Shown here: positions 43,563-52,246 of the stretch, piece by piece | How the letters are laid out: each line of letters begins with the position of its first letter | How positions within the stretch are numbered: position 1 is the first letter of the stretch | Source: FEN-1139 sp038207155 | GTDB taxonomy: Bacteria > Myxococcota_A > Polyangia > Polyangiales > Polyangiaceae | Reading direction: 5' to 3' | NCBI GenBank assembly: GCA_038207155.1 | Contig: JBBRAB010000022.1 | Span: forward strand, 9,434-73,433 | Length of the DNA: 64,000 bases | Translations under genes and position numbers: made by a program | The notes under the pieces: model-generated | Told to the model about the DNA's origin: nothing | Databases searched by the model: none | The model's input: only the letters and a program-made list of their open reading frames with translations

Positions 43563-44542
43563 AGCTACTCGACAGCGCTCAAGCCAGCGCACTCATCCAA
43601 AGTGGCAAGCCCCTGCTTCTGGCCGGGGATGAAGCGGTGCTGCTGGGGCTGCCACGTGGCAACTGGATCGCTGGCACCATTCCGTATTTCATGACCGCCG
43701 AAGGTGGCTGTCAGAACCGGGAGAAGGTGTTCGTCCACGAGATCCCCGACGTGGTCCTGCGCGCGCACATTCGCGCTTATAACACGAGCAATATCTCGCG
43801 CGTTTACAGCCATGGTTTCGACAACGGGATGTCCGCGGTGATCGTTCCCGCACTGACCGACATCCACCAAACCTTCGCGAACGGCGCTCCCCAATTCCCC
43901 GACTTTGCGCTGGTTCCGCTGTTTGGCTGGATCGCGGGGATTCACCTCTCGGAGCTCGGCTCAACCGCGCCCAAAGTGGTCGACGGAAGCACAGGGGAGG
44001 TCTTTACGGACCAGGCCATCGTGATGCACATGGAGCTGCGCCCGGGCTATTACGCCAATGTCGACATCATCAACCTGTTTGAGCCCGGCACAGGCGACCA
44101 GCTCACGTTCCCGGCAAGTGGCTTCTCTGCAGATCGCGTCTTTGTCAATGGTGTGGAGCAATCGTTTTACGAGTACATGACGAAGAACGAAATCGATCTT
44201 CGCCCGCCGCTCGTGGCCGACTACTGCGGGGCGCACGTCAACGTCAGCTTTCAGTCGCTTGATCATGAGAACAAACGCGTCAACTTCTACGCGCCAGTGT
44301 TCGAGAACGTGGTGTACCGGCTCGCCGAACCCGTGGCGGACTACGTCGCGGAGTTCGGTAAGCAGCTCGGCTCGCGCGCATCGAGCGGTCTCGTGTTCAG
44401 CTGCAACTGCATCCTGAACTACCTCTATGCCGAGCTCGAAGGCAAACAGACGGGCGCCTTCGCTGGACCGATCACGTTCGGTGAAGTGGCCTTCCAGCTG
44501 CTCAACCAGACGCTCGTTTACGTGGATGTTGCCAAGCTCTAG
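43559..44542 (+). CDS. unknown protein with FIST-C-like C-terminus
   Basis: 327 aa, cytoplasmic (no signal peptide). The C-terminal stretch GLVFSCNCILNYLY followed by GPITFGEVAFQLLNQTLVYV resembles the end of FIST-C domains, which are associated with small-ligand sensing. The N-terminal 250 residues (GIHLSELGS; MHMELRPGYYANVDIINLF) match no family I can name with confidence. It is translationally coupled to the 82-aa gene before it and ends about 100 bp before a terminator. Confidence 0.82.
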   Translation: MKLLDSAQASALIQSGKPLLLAGDEAVLLGLPRGNWIAGTIPYFMTAEGGCQNREKVFVHEIPDVVLRAHIRAYNTSNISRVYSHGFDNGMSAVIVPALTDIHQTFANGAPQFPDFALVPLFGWIAGIHLSELGSTAPKVVDGSTGEVFTDQAIVMHMELRPGYYANVDIINLFEPGTGDQLTFPASGFSADRVFVNGVEQSFYEYMTKNEIDLRPPLVADYCGAHVNVSFQSLDHENKRVNFYAPVFENVVYRLAEPVADYVAEFGKQLGSRASSGLVFSCNCILNYLYAELEGKQTGAFAGPITFGEVAFQLLNQTLVYVDVAKL

Positions 44543-44643
44543 CCACCGCTAGGCTCACGACGCTGCCGGATCGCCTCCGACAACCTCCCTTAGACTGTGA
44601 GGCTCCAGGCTCCGTTCGGTCAGCGTCACTCCTTCAGGAGTCC

Positions 44644-44675
44644 AAAGCACCTCGCCGCGCCCGGCGGGGTGCTTT
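44644..44675 (+). terminator. intrinsic terminator of the FIST-like two-gene unit
   Basis: AAAGCACCTCGCC at 44644 pairs with GGCGGGGTGCTTT ending at 44675 around a short GCGCCC loop. The stem is strong and ends in TTTC. Confidence 0.75.
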
Positions 44676-44738
44676 CGCGCTTGTGGTCCGCCCTCCCGGG
44701 GCCTCTCCCCCCTTTTCCACAGAAAAAAACCACGAAAA

Positions 44739-44808
44739 TTGACTGTCTAACACTTGTCTAAGACACTTCGGGTCCTACGCATTGGAGGAACTCACTCGAG
44801 GAACTCAC
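44739..44808 (+). promoter_or_regulatory. promoter region and duplicated ribosome site of the fasciclin gene
   Basis: TTGACT at 44739 is a good -35 candidate. TGTCTAA occurs twice (44744 and 44755), and the second copy is part of the palindrome TGTCTAAGACA (44755-44765), a possible operator overlapping the -10 area. GAGGAACTCAC is repeated at 44785 and 44798; the second copy provides the ribosome site 6 nt before the ATG. Confidence 0.45.
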
Positions 44809-44809
44809 C

Positions 44810-45430
44810 ATGAACCAGCTCTTCAAAGTATCCGCCCTAATGACCCTCGCCCTCGGCCTCTCCCTCACGGGCTGCTCGAGCGACGACGAATCGACCAGCA
44901 GCGCCGCGACCGGGGGAAGCCCCGCCAGCACCGGTGGCTCAAGCTCAGGTGGCTCAAGCTCAGGTGGCACCGCAGGCATGGGGGGCATGCCCGTCGTGGA
45001 AAAGAATATTCTCGAAACCGCCAAGGCGGCAGGAAGCTTCAAGACACTCCTGGCGGCGGTCGACGCAGCGGGGCTCACGGCAACCCTCAACGGACCAGGT
45101 CCCTTCACCGTGTTTGCACCGACGGACGCGGCCTTCGAGGCCCTTCCGGCAGGCACGCTGGACACCCTACTCAAGCCGGAGAACAAAGCGACTCTCGCGG
45201 GGATTCTGAGCTACCACGTTGTTGCCGGTGAGGTGCTCGCCGCCGACGTCGTCAAGCTCAGCGAGGCCACCACCGTGAACGGTGCCAAGGTCAGCATCGC
45301 CGTCGTCGACGGCAAGGTCATCCTCACCGACGGCGTGGGAGGCAAGTCCGAAGTAGTGACGACCGACATCACGGCATCCAACGGCGTCATCCACGTGCTC
45401 AGCGCGGTGCTTCTACCGCCCGCAGGCTGA
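44810..45430 (+). CDS. fasciclin-domain lipoprotein
   Basis: 206 aa. The signal peptide ends at a lipobox (LSLTGC) and is followed by a Ser/Gly linker. The fasciclin (FAS1) domain runs from about 68 to the end, with the H1 motif FTVFAPTDAAFEALP and the H2-like end NGVIHVLSAVLLP. FAS1 domains mediate adhesion or carbohydrate binding at cell surfaces. GAGGAA gives a strong ribosome site. Single gene with its own promoter region. Confidence 0.93.
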   Translation: MNQLFKVSALMTLALGLSLTGCSSDDESTSSAATGGSPASTGGSSSGGSSSGGTAGMGGMPVVEKNILETAKAAGSFKTLLAAVDAAGLTATLNGPGPFTVFAPTDAAFEALPAGTLDTLLKPENKATLAGILSYHVVAGEVLAADVVKLSEATTVNGAKVSIAVVDGKVILTDGVGGKSEVVTTDITASNGVIHVLSAVLLPPAG

Positions 45431-45459
45431 GCGCGGGAGTCGGCGTAGGAACTGTTGAC

Positions 45460-45486
45460 GAAGCCCGCACCGAAAGGGGCGGGTTC
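45460..45486. terminator. possible hairpin between the fasciclin and CAP genes
   Basis: GAAGCCCGC pairs, with one bulge, with GCGGGTTC ten nt later. It lies between convergent genes. Weak. Confidence 0.35.
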
Positions 45487-45593
45487 CGGGACTGCATTGC
45501 GAGCGAGGGCTCGTCGATGTCGGCTCAAGCGTGGAGAACACGCCCGTCATCGCCAATCCGGCTTCCGACGAGCCCAGAACGGCCCGAGGCGAT

Positions 45594-46343
45594 TCAGAAA
45601 GGCGGGCTTCCTTTGTAATTGCCGGGCGGATCGTAGCGACAGCAAATCACGGTGGCGCCGCCCGCGCAGGTCGCGCTACCGCAGCCGATCGAAACCGAGT
45701 CTCGCCAGACGAGCTGGGTGTAGTGACCCGTTCCGGACTCGAAAACATAGGTTGGTGAATATTCGTATTTTGACTTCTCTCCGGCCCACATGTTGACCGC
45801 ACCGGTTGGCGAGAGGTTTCCACTGCTCATCGCGAGGTTCTCACCGTAGCCAGTACCCGACGCGTGCTGCAGTCCGCAATTCTTGGTGTCACGGAGGCTC
45901 TCCGCCCAAGCCTGAGCGGTGGCGGCCACCGTGGCGCTCCAGGTAACCGGCGGCAGGGGGGCCCAGGTGCCCGCGTAGCCGGCGGGCTGCTCGACAGCAG
46001 CACGCACGGCATTGGTGGCATTGACGTACTCCGAACCGTCACCCGTCGCCGGGCTACCGCCCGTCGCGGAGCCACCGCCCGTCGCGGAGCCACCGCCTGT
46101 CGCGGAGCCACCGCCCGTCGCGGAGCCGCCGCCCGTCGCGGAGCCGCCGCCCGTCGCGGAGCCGCCGCCCGTCGCGGAGCCGCCGCCCGTCGCGGAGCCA
46201 CCGCCCGTCGCGGAGCCGCCGCCAGTTCCCGTGTCGCCCGTTCCATCGCCATCGCCGTCATCGCTGCAACCGACCAGAGCGACCCCCGAGACGAGCAGGG
46301 TCACGAGCACGGCGCCAAACCGAGAGGGATTTGTGAGCTTCAT
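45594..46343 (-). CDS. CAP-domain (PR-1-like) lipoprotein with GGGSAT repeat linker
   Basis: 249 aa. The signal peptide ends at a lipobox (ALVGC). A linker of nine consecutive GGGSAT hexapeptides follows, then a CAP domain (about 110-249) with TNAVRAAVEQPAG, SLRDTKNCGLQHA, GYGENLAM, GHYTQLVWRDS and an ending in the PGNYKG motif, all diagnostic of plant-type PR-1 proteins. The His, Glu and second His of the CAP cavity are present. The linker is encoded by an 18-bp DNA repeat prone to slippage. Confidence 0.93.
   Translation of the reverse strand: MKLTNPSRFGAVLVTLLVSGVALVGCSDDGDGDGTGDTGTGGGSATGGGSATGGGSATGGGSATGGGSATGGGSATGGGSATGGGSATGGGSATGGSPATGDGSEYVNATNAVRAAVEQPAGYAGTWAPLPPVTWSATVAATAQAWAESLRDTKNCGLQHASGTGYGENLAMSSGNLSPTGAVNMWAGEKSKYEYSPTYVFESGTGHYTQLVWRDSVSIGCGSATCAGGATVICCRYDPPGNYKGSPPF
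46057..46220. repeat. 18-bp tandem repeat, nine copies, coding
   Basis: Nine near-identical copies of an 18-bp unit containing CCGTCGCGGAGCC encode GGGSAT on the minus strand. Copies differ by single bases in the CCACCG/CCGCCG part. Copy number is likely to vary between strains. Confidence 0.9.
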
Positions 46344-46476
46344 GGTCCACGCATCATGCGCCGCAAGCCGCGCTGATTGGCCTAATTTGTGCCAAGAATC
46401 CCGATTTTGGTAGCAACTGGACCTACAGTCTCACAGTCACGGTTGATAATGCGGCCTCGCTCGGAGTTCACCTCGC

Positions 46477-47775
46477 TCAGAAGCTCTTGCCGACCGTGAA
46501 GACGCGCTTGCCGTCGCTCAACTGAAACGCGTAGAGCGCGGTCCAACTGGCGTAGTAGACGAACTCCGACGTCGCCACGATGCCACAATCCACCTGGCTC
46601 GCGGAGTGGATCTCCACGTCCCAGAGACGGTGTCCCGTCTGCGCCTCGAGGCACGCCAGGCGCATGCCTTTGTTGTCGCGCAGCGCATAGGGCACCACAA
46701 GCTTACCCACAGCGTAGCTGGCGAGCTGCGTCGTCACGTTCACCTTGGTGGCGAGCGGATCGATGCCGGGAACAACCTCAAGCCACCGCGACTTGCCGTT
46801 CTCGACGCCGGCCACCATGGCAACCGAGCTCCCCTTGGCCTTATCCCCAAGCATGAAGCGAACCTTCGAACCTTGAGCGATCAGTGCCCGGTGCGCGTTG
46901 AGCTCCGGCAGATGCTGAAGCCCGGCAAGTCCCTCCTGGGCGAACTCCGACCAACCGACGATGCGCTCGGTCGGCGACTCACTCGCGCGCAGGGTGTAGA
47001 CGGGATCACAGCCCGGCAGCGCACCGTGAGAGCGCGCGCGTGGCAGCGACTCAGGCGAGCCGACCCTCTTTCCCGTACCCAGGTCGAAGCGATGAAACTG
47101 CTCGTCTGCTGCGAGTATTCCGAGCACTCCGCCACGAGCGCACACGCGCCGCGCCTTTTCGCCGAGCAGCCCCGCCCAGCTGGGCTCCCCGGTGCGCAGC
47201 GAGTAGGCCTGTAGCTTGCCGAGGGAGTCGACCACGATCACCTGCTGTCCCACCACCGACACACGCGCCGAACTGTCCGCCTGCTCGGGAGTGAGCTTGG
47301 CGCTGCGCCAAAGTAGTTTTCCGTCCTGCCCGCGTAGCGCGCACACAAACGACTCTGGGGTGGTCTCATCGCAGAGCGTGACAATGTCCGGGCGACCGTC
47401 GGCGTCCACGTCGCCCAGCATCGGACTGCTGCGTACGCGCAGCTTGGATGAATCACCGCCGCCCAAAGACACCCCGATCGGAGGCACGTCCTCTTGAGTC
47501 GCGCCGTTGCGAGCCGCCACTGACTGACGCCCCACTACCAGCGAGAGGACGAGCCCGGCAACACTAAGCCCGACGGTGCCCAGGACCAACGTGAGCAGCA
47601 GCGCGATTGACATCCGCTGTGGCGGCTGCACGACGCTGAGCCCGGGATGCTGCTGCGCGAAGCGCTGCACTACGGAGCGAGTGTCGCAGTATTGGCACTG
47701 CACGGTTTCGACACCGGGGGCGAGCTCGAGCGGCGCACCACAACTCGGACACTTAGGGATGGACAGCCTAGCCAT
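46477..47775 (-). CDS. zinc-ribbon membrane protein with PQQ-like beta-propeller
   Basis: 432 aa. A zinc ribbon at 9-30 (CPSC...CQYC) is cytoplasmic. A transmembrane helix at about 56-84 (LLLTLVLGTVGLSVAGLVL) is followed by a large exported propeller: DVDADGRPDIV resembles an FG-GAP calcium loop, and blades such as GQDGKLLWRSAK and TGEPSWAGLLGEKA are PQQ-like. It could be an assembly or sensing protein. No enzymatic PQQ-binding residues are claimed. It is divergent from the MATE gene. Confidence 0.85.
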   Translation of the reverse strand: MARLSIPKCPSCGAPLELAPGVETVQCQYCDTRSVVQRFAQQHPGLSVVQPPQRMSIALLLTLVLGTVGLSVAGLVLSLVVGRQSVAARNGATQEDVPPIGVSLGGGDSSKLRVRSSPMLGDVDADGRPDIVTLCDETTPESFVCALRGQDGKLLWRSAKLTPEQADSSARVSVVGQQVIVVDSLGKLQAYSLRTGEPSWAGLLGEKARRVCARGGVLGILAADEQFHRFDLGTGKRVGSPESLPRARSHGALPGCDPVYTLRASESPTERIVGWSEFAQEGLAGLQHLPELNAHRALIAQGSKVRFMLGDKAKGSSVAMVAGVENGKSRWLEVVPGIDPLATKVNVTTQLASYAVGKLVVPYALRDNKGMRLACLEAQTGHRLWDVEIHSASQVDCGIVATSEFVYYASWTALYAFQLSDGKRVFTVGKSF

Positions 47776-47920
47776 GCAGCCGCAAGCGTAAGAGCAATAG
47801 CCGCACCAATGCCACCCCCAATTGCCCGGCCGCGTCAGCGAGCCAGCCGGGGCCCCTCGCCCCTAAAGGCGCGGGTCGTGGGTACAGCGCCCCGGGCCAA
47901 GTCTGCTATGACCGCACGCG

Positions 47921-49309
47921 GTGAAACCACCTCAGCGAGCCCAAGCCGGCAGCATTGGAGAAGTCGTCGCAGTCGCGCTGCCGATGGTCGTATCGCTGTC
48001 CTGCGACACGCTCATGATGTTCACGGATCGCTGGTTCGTGTCCAGACTGGGCAGCTTCGCGATGAACGCGATCTTCGTGGGAGGGCTGGCAGCCTTTGCG
48101 TCGCAGACCTTCTTCACAGGTCTGATCGGCTACAGCACCGCCCTGGTCGCGCAGGAATACGGCGCCGGACGCAAGGATCGCTGCGTGCTGACCGCGTATC
48201 AATCGTTGCTGATCGCAGTCTGCGCCTGGCCGTTGCTGCTGCTGCTGATCCCGCTCGGTCGGGCCATCTTTCCTCGCCTCGGATTTCCAGCGTCACAGCT
48301 CCCCGACCAGCTGCGGTACTTCTCGCTGCTCACGCTCGGCTCAGGGCTCGGCCTGCTACGCGGCGCGTTTTCCGGCTTCTTTTCCGGCATGGGGCGCACT
48401 CGCGTGGTCATGATCGCCTCGCTCACCTCGGTGCTCTTCAATGTGCCGCTTGTCTACGTGCTGGTCTTCGGAAAGCTTGGGCTGCCCGCCCTCGGCGTGA
48501 CAGGAGCCGCCCTAGGCACGCTCACGGCCTCCGCCGCCGGCGTGCTGGTGCTCGCGCTCGCGTTCCTCTCCAAGCATGGCGCCCGCAGCCTGGGGCAGCT
48601 TCCACGCTTCGGCATTGATCGCACCTTGATGCGCGAGTTGGTGCAGAAGGGCGCACCGTCGGGGCTCGAGTTCCTCCTCAACATGCTGGCGTTTCAGCTA
48701 ATGGTCTTGCTGCTGCAGCGGCAGGGTGAGGCCAGCGCAACCGCGGCGACCCTGATGTTCAACTGGGACATGGTGTCCTTCATCCCGCTGATTGGTGTGG
48801 AGATCGGCGTGACCAGCATGGTCGGGCGTTACCTGGGAGCCCGCAATTTTGCGGCCGTTCGGCGCTCGGTGCGGTCGGGACTCAAGATCAGCGGCGCCTT
48901 CTCGGCGTTCGTGTTCGTGGCGTTTCTCGCCTGCCCTGGGGTGCTGGTGGACGTATTTCGCGGACACCCTCCTACGGCCGCGTTTCTCGCTGGGCGCCCG
49001 CTGGCGATCGACATGCTGCGCTTGGCTTCGATCTACGTCGGCAGCGAAGCCTTGCTGATGGTGTTCGTCGGAGCGCTGCGCGGCGTCGGCGACACGTTCT
49101 TCACCATGCTCGCCTCCAACGGTCTGCACTGGATCCTGGCGCTCACCCTGTGGATCACGCTTGAGCTGATGCACCAAACCACGCTGGTCGGTTGGGGCGT
49201 GGTCGTCGGGATCTTTATGCTCTTTCCGCTCGTCCTGATGCTGCGCTGGCGTCAGGGCCGCTGGCGCCATGCCAGCGTGCTCGCGCTAGCCGAGCCAGTC
49301 GCACATTAG
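47921..49309 (+). CDS. MATE family efflux transporter
   Basis: 462-aa inner-membrane multidrug and toxin extrusion protein with about 12 hydrophobic helices. The N-terminal half has LPMVVSLSCDTLMMFTDRWF, and GVEIGVTSMVGRYLGARNF marks the start of the second half, as expected of the two-lobed fold. Transport would be driven by H+ or Na+. The GTG start lacks a ribosome site but has TATGAC 8 nt upstream, so a leaderless mRNA is possible. No neighbour suggests a substrate. Confidence 0.92.
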   Translation: MKPPQRAQAGSIGEVVAVALPMVVSLSCDTLMMFTDRWFVSRLGSFAMNAIFVGGLAAFASQTFFTGLIGYSTALVAQEYGAGRKDRCVLTAYQSLLIAVCAWPLLLLLIPLGRAIFPRLGFPASQLPDQLRYFSLLTLGSGLGLLRGAFSGFFSGMGRTRVVMIASLTSVLFNVPLVYVLVFGKLGLPALGVTGAALGTLTASAAGVLVLALAFLSKHGARSLGQLPRFGIDRTLMRELVQKGAPSGLEFLLNMLAFQLMVLLLQRQGEASATAATLMFNWDMVSFIPLIGVEIGVTSMVGRYLGARNFAAVRRSVRSGLKISGAFSAFVFVAFLACPGVLVDVFRGHPPTAAFLAGRPLAIDMLRLASIYVGSEALLMVFVGALRGVGDTFFTMLASNGLHWILALTLWITLELMHQTTLVGWGVVVGIFMLFPLVLMLRWRQGRWRHASVLALAEPVAH

Positions 49310-49336
49310 TCACTTGACGCGCGGGGCTGCACATCC

Positions 49337-49382
49337 TGACGGAGCCGCACGACCGCGCGTGACGGAGCCGTACGACCGCGCC
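49337..49382. repeat. 23-bp tandem duplication
   Basis: Two adjacent copies of a 23-bp unit starting TGACGGAGCCG, with two mismatches, lie 28 nt after the MATE stop. No function is apparent. Confidence 0.8.
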
Positions 49383-49420
49383 TGTTGACGAGATCCCAAC
49401 GGCGAGGCCAGCACGCCGAC

Positions 49421-49467
49421 AAAATAATAAAAGGGAAAGCGGCTCCGCGAAGAGCTGCTTTCCCTTT
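49421..49467 (-). terminator. strong intrinsic terminator of the cold-shock gene
   Basis: AAAGGGAAAGCGGCTC (49430-49445) pairs with GAGCTGCTTTCCCTTT (49452-49467) with one mismatch. Read on the minus strand, the hairpin is followed by a T-rich tail (TTATTATTTT), the best Rho-independent terminator in the window. Confidence 0.9.
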
Positions 49468-49488
49468 AGAAATGAGCGTTGCCGCTCT

Positions 49489-49686
49489 TTAGACGAGCCG
49501 AACGTTCTCGGCGCGGGGGCCTTTCGGTCCCTGGCCTTCCTCGAAGGACACAGACTGTCCCTCTTGGAGCTCGTGAAATGCGACGCCTTCAAGCGCCGAC
49601 GTGTGGAAAAACAGGTCCTTACCCGACTGGGTTGCAATGAAGCCAAAACCCTTGTCCGTCAGGCGCTTGATAGTTCCTTCAGCCAC
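49489..49686 (-). CDS. csp: cold-shock domain protein (CspA family)
   Basis: 65-aa OB-fold nucleic-acid chaperone. RNP1 is KGFGFI and RNP2 is DLFFHTS. A GTG start at 49686, 8 nt after AGAAGG, gives the standard length; the open frame begins earlier only with TTG at 49707. It is followed by a strong terminator and is monocistronic. The 358-bp upstream gap could include the long regulated 5' leader that csp mRNAs often have. Confidence 0.95.
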   Translation of the reverse strand: MAEGTIKRLTDKGFGFIATQSGKDLFFHTSALEGVAFHELQEGQSVSFEEGQGPKGPRAENVRLV

Positions 49687-50044
49687 TTCGGTAACCTTCT
49701 TCAGCAAGTGCTCGTTGCGGAGATCGCAGCGGGCAGCCTACCCAGCTTATGCCAGGTCGGCACACCCTCTTTACACGAAACACTGTCCGGCGCTTGATGA
49801 TTGCTCCAAGCAGCCCATTATTCTCCGAACGGGCACGCCCGCCATCGCCCCAAATGGCCGGCATCTCGGGCGACAGAGCGGGAATCACTCAGGATTATCC
49901 TCCGGAGCGCTCAGAGCAGAAAAATGACCCGGCCTGCGGGGCGGCAACCCCGTGAGCCCACTCAGCGCCAGGTCGAGAGTAGGTCGACGCCGATTGAACC
50001 GCCGGCGAGCTCCCCCCGAAGCTCACCTGCCAAGCCCTGACGCC
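49687..50044. other. 358-bp intergenic region upstream of the cold-shock gene
   Basis: No convincing gene. On the minus strand it should hold the csp promoter and leader. I could not assign -35/-10 boxes or a cold-box motif with confidence. Short frames here have no domain or ribosome site. Confidence 0.4.
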
Positions 50045-50764
50045 TCAAAAGTGCAGGCCGACACCAGCCGCCAGGCGGACGTCCCAGGAGCTCTGAGCCT
50101 GAACGGTGAACGCTCGTGCGGTTGGCGTCCCTCCAACGGACACGCGATCGCCCCAGGCGTCGGGTTGCGAGAGATTGCGACTTGCGCGCAGCTCCAGCGG
50201 GATCTCAATTCCAACTAGCGGCAGCTCGATCACTACTCCAGTGCCGCCGGTGACGTAGGTCGACGACTTGTCGCGAGTCGCGTAGGTCGCCTGCCCGACG
50301 CTGCCCGGGCCCGAGGTGACCTCGACCTTAGCGCTCGAGCTCAGCGGCACGGCAAAGTCGGGTCCCACACCAATCCACAGGCGCGCAAACGGAAGCGGGA
50401 GATTCAGCTTGGCAAGCAGGGGAATGCGCAGCGTGTTCACGGTCAGGGTTTCGCGCGTCTCTATCACTTGGTTGAGGGTCACGTTCCGGTACATCACGCC
50501 ATGGTCGTAGCCGGCACCGATCTCCGCGCTGAGGAACTTGATCAGCCGCAGCTCGTAGTAGCCCTGTCCCGCGTAGGAAAACCCTGCACCGGAACCCAAA
50601 AAGCCGAGGCCCGTGAAGCCGTCCGTGTCGGTTGGCGCAGTCCAGATATCCGCCCCGCCGAGGAGCTTTACACCGACCACTTGATCCATAACGAGGTTGG
50701 CATGCGCCGCCGAACTAATGCCCAGCATCGCGACCGCAGAGGCAAGTACCAAGGGGAGTTTCAT
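50045..50764 (-). CDS. outer-membrane beta-barrel protein (OmpA/porin-like)
   Basis: 239 aa from the ATG at 50764, which places a signal peptide (LVLASAVAMLGISSAAHA) at the N-terminus; the frame opens at 50839. The mature protein has about eight amphipathic strands (AEIGAGYDHGVMYRN; RIPLLAKLNLPLPFARLWIG) and ends with an aromatic residue (VGLHF), the classical signal for barrel insertion. It resembles the OMP_b-brl family, size and shape being the only evidence. Confidence 0.82.
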   Translation of the reverse strand: MKLPLVLASAVAMLGISSAAHANLVMDQVVGVKLLGGADIWTAPTDTDGFTGLGFLGSGAGFSYAGQGYYELRLIKFLSAEIGAGYDHGVMYRNVTLNQVIETRETLTVNTLRIPLLAKLNLPLPFARLWIGVGPDFAVPLSSSAKVEVTSGPGSVGQATYATRDKSSTYVTGGTGVVIELPLVGIEIPLELRASRNLSQPDAWGDRVSVGGTPTARAFTVQAQSSWDVRLAAGVGLHF

Positions 50765-50902
50765 GGAGTGCTTGTACCACTCAACCCGCGCGATTGTCCC
50801 GCCTAGGAACAGGAGCTGTATGCCCCAGGGACAGTTCAATCAGCAAAAATCACGCAATTCCAGCCTCACAGGACGCGGCACGGGGTTTGCTCATTGGGGA
50901 AC

Positions 50903-52228
50903 ATGCACCTGCGCCCCATCAGCATCTGTGCCCTGGCCCTGGCCCTCTCAGCCCTCACGTTTGCCACGCAGTCCCAGGCGGCTCGCGGACGAGTTCACGT
51001 CAGTGACGGAAAACTCCTGACGGACTTCTGCACTCCGCTGCGCGGCGCCGTGTGGGACATCGGGGACCCCAACGACGGCAATCGCTCGCGCGGCGCGCTC
51101 GAGGCCATGAAGGCCGCCGGCTTCAACGCCGCCCATGTCTACCTCTCCTCCGAGGATCCGGACGAGCGCTGGACCCGCGTCGATGACCTGGTGACCTGGG
51201 CAGGCCAGCTCGATCTGTACGTGACGATCACCGGCGCCTGCACGAAGGACCACTGCTTCATGCTCACCTCAGAGGAGCGGCGCGCCTACTCGGACGACAT
51301 GTGGACCAAGGCAGCCCCGCGCTGGGGCTCCTTTCCCCACGTGACCTTCGAGGTGCAAAACGAGCCCGTCGTGAGCGGCAATCGCGACATCTGGGACGTT
51401 GAGATCGACCGCGAGTGGTCGGCGTACCAGATCATTCGCAAGGCCGCGCCCGACACGCACGTGTCTCTGTTTTGTATGGGCGGCGTGGGAGTCGCCGATG
51501 CGGTCGCCAACCCGTACAACGCCGAGGACTACTCGCGCGGGCTCTATGCTGCCCAAGAGGTGCAGCGGCGCGGGGTCGACTACTCGAACGCCTCGGTGAG
51601 CATGCACATGGGTGGTCCCTGGCAGGATGAGAACGTCACGGTGCAGTCCTGGCCGGATGCGGAAGATTGGGCTCTGGCGCGCGAGCTGCCTAAGCTCGGG
51701 ATCCCCGTGTTCATCACGGAATCCGAGGTCTGTATCGACAGTGGCTTCAATTGCCCGGCTCACGCCATGGGACTGTTCCGCACGGCAGATGAGCTCGGAA
51801 TCGGTTGGTATTCCTTCTACCAGAACTGGGGCGTGCTCGGCAGAACCTGGGAATCGCAGCGAACAACTGCGAGCTACACCTATCACTCCGATTTCGGAAC
51901 GGTGCCTGACTCGGCGGCAGAGCGTTGTCCTGCCGGCAGCGCCGGTTCAGGTGGCACTGGGGGCGCCAGCTCGACGGGCGGCACGGGCAGCGCGGCAGGC
52001 ACGGGCAGCGGCGGAGCAGGCACGGCAACCGGGACGGGAGCAAGTGCGAGTGGCTCGGGGCTCGCCAGCGGCGGCGCTGCCAACGGCACTGGCGGCTCCG
52101 GCGCTGGCTGCAGTCTCGCTCACGCGCCAGCGCATAGCTCGCTGCTCGCACCGTTGACGCTCGCGTTCGCGTTCCTGCTGCGTCGACGAGCGCGCGCTGG
52201 CGTCCGCTCCTCCGCGTCCAATCACTGA
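50903..52228 (+). CDS. secreted GH5-like cellulase-type protein with MYXO-CTERM tail
   Basis: 441 aa from the ATG at 50903. Signal peptide ALALALSALTFATQSQA. A clan GH-A barrel follows: GFNAAHVYLSSEDP, the acid/base Glu154 in FEVQNEPV, and the nucleophile Glu273 in VFITESE. A Gly/Ser/Thr linker leads to the MYXO-CTERM signal (GAGCSL, hydrophobic helix LLAPLTLAFAFLL, then RRRAR), which in myxobacteria directs cell-surface anchoring by a myxosortase. 18 bp separate it from the beta-helix gene downstream, so the two probably share a transcript. Likely polysaccharide hydrolase; the substrate is not known. Confidence 0.88.
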   Translation: MHLRPISICALALALSALTFATQSQAARGRVHVSDGKLLTDFCTPLRGAVWDIGDPNDGNRSRGALEAMKAAGFNAAHVYLSSEDPDERWTRVDDLVTWAGQLDLYVTITGACTKDHCFMLTSEERRAYSDDMWTKAAPRWGSFPHVTFEVQNEPVVSGNRDIWDVEIDREWSAYQIIRKAAPDTHVSLFCMGGVGVADAVANPYNAEDYSRGLYAAQEVQRRGVDYSNASVSMHMGGPWQDENVTVQSWPDAEDWALARELPKLGIPVFITESEVCIDSGFNCPAHAMGLFRTADELGIGWYSFYQNWGVLGRTWESQRTTASYTYHSDFGTVPDSAAERCPAGSAGSGGTGGASSTGGTGSAAGTGSGGAGTATGTGASASGSGLASGGAANGTGGSGAGCSLAHAPAHSSLLAPLTLAFAFLLRRRARAGVRSSASNH

Positions 52229-52246
52229 TTTGAGGAGAATCGACCC

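Noticed and set aside
46012..46413. Repetitive plus-strand frame (GVAEPPP-like repeats) and resemblance to a CRISPR array
   Set aside because: The 18-bp units have no spacers. They are an in-frame linker of the minus-strand CAP lipoprotein.
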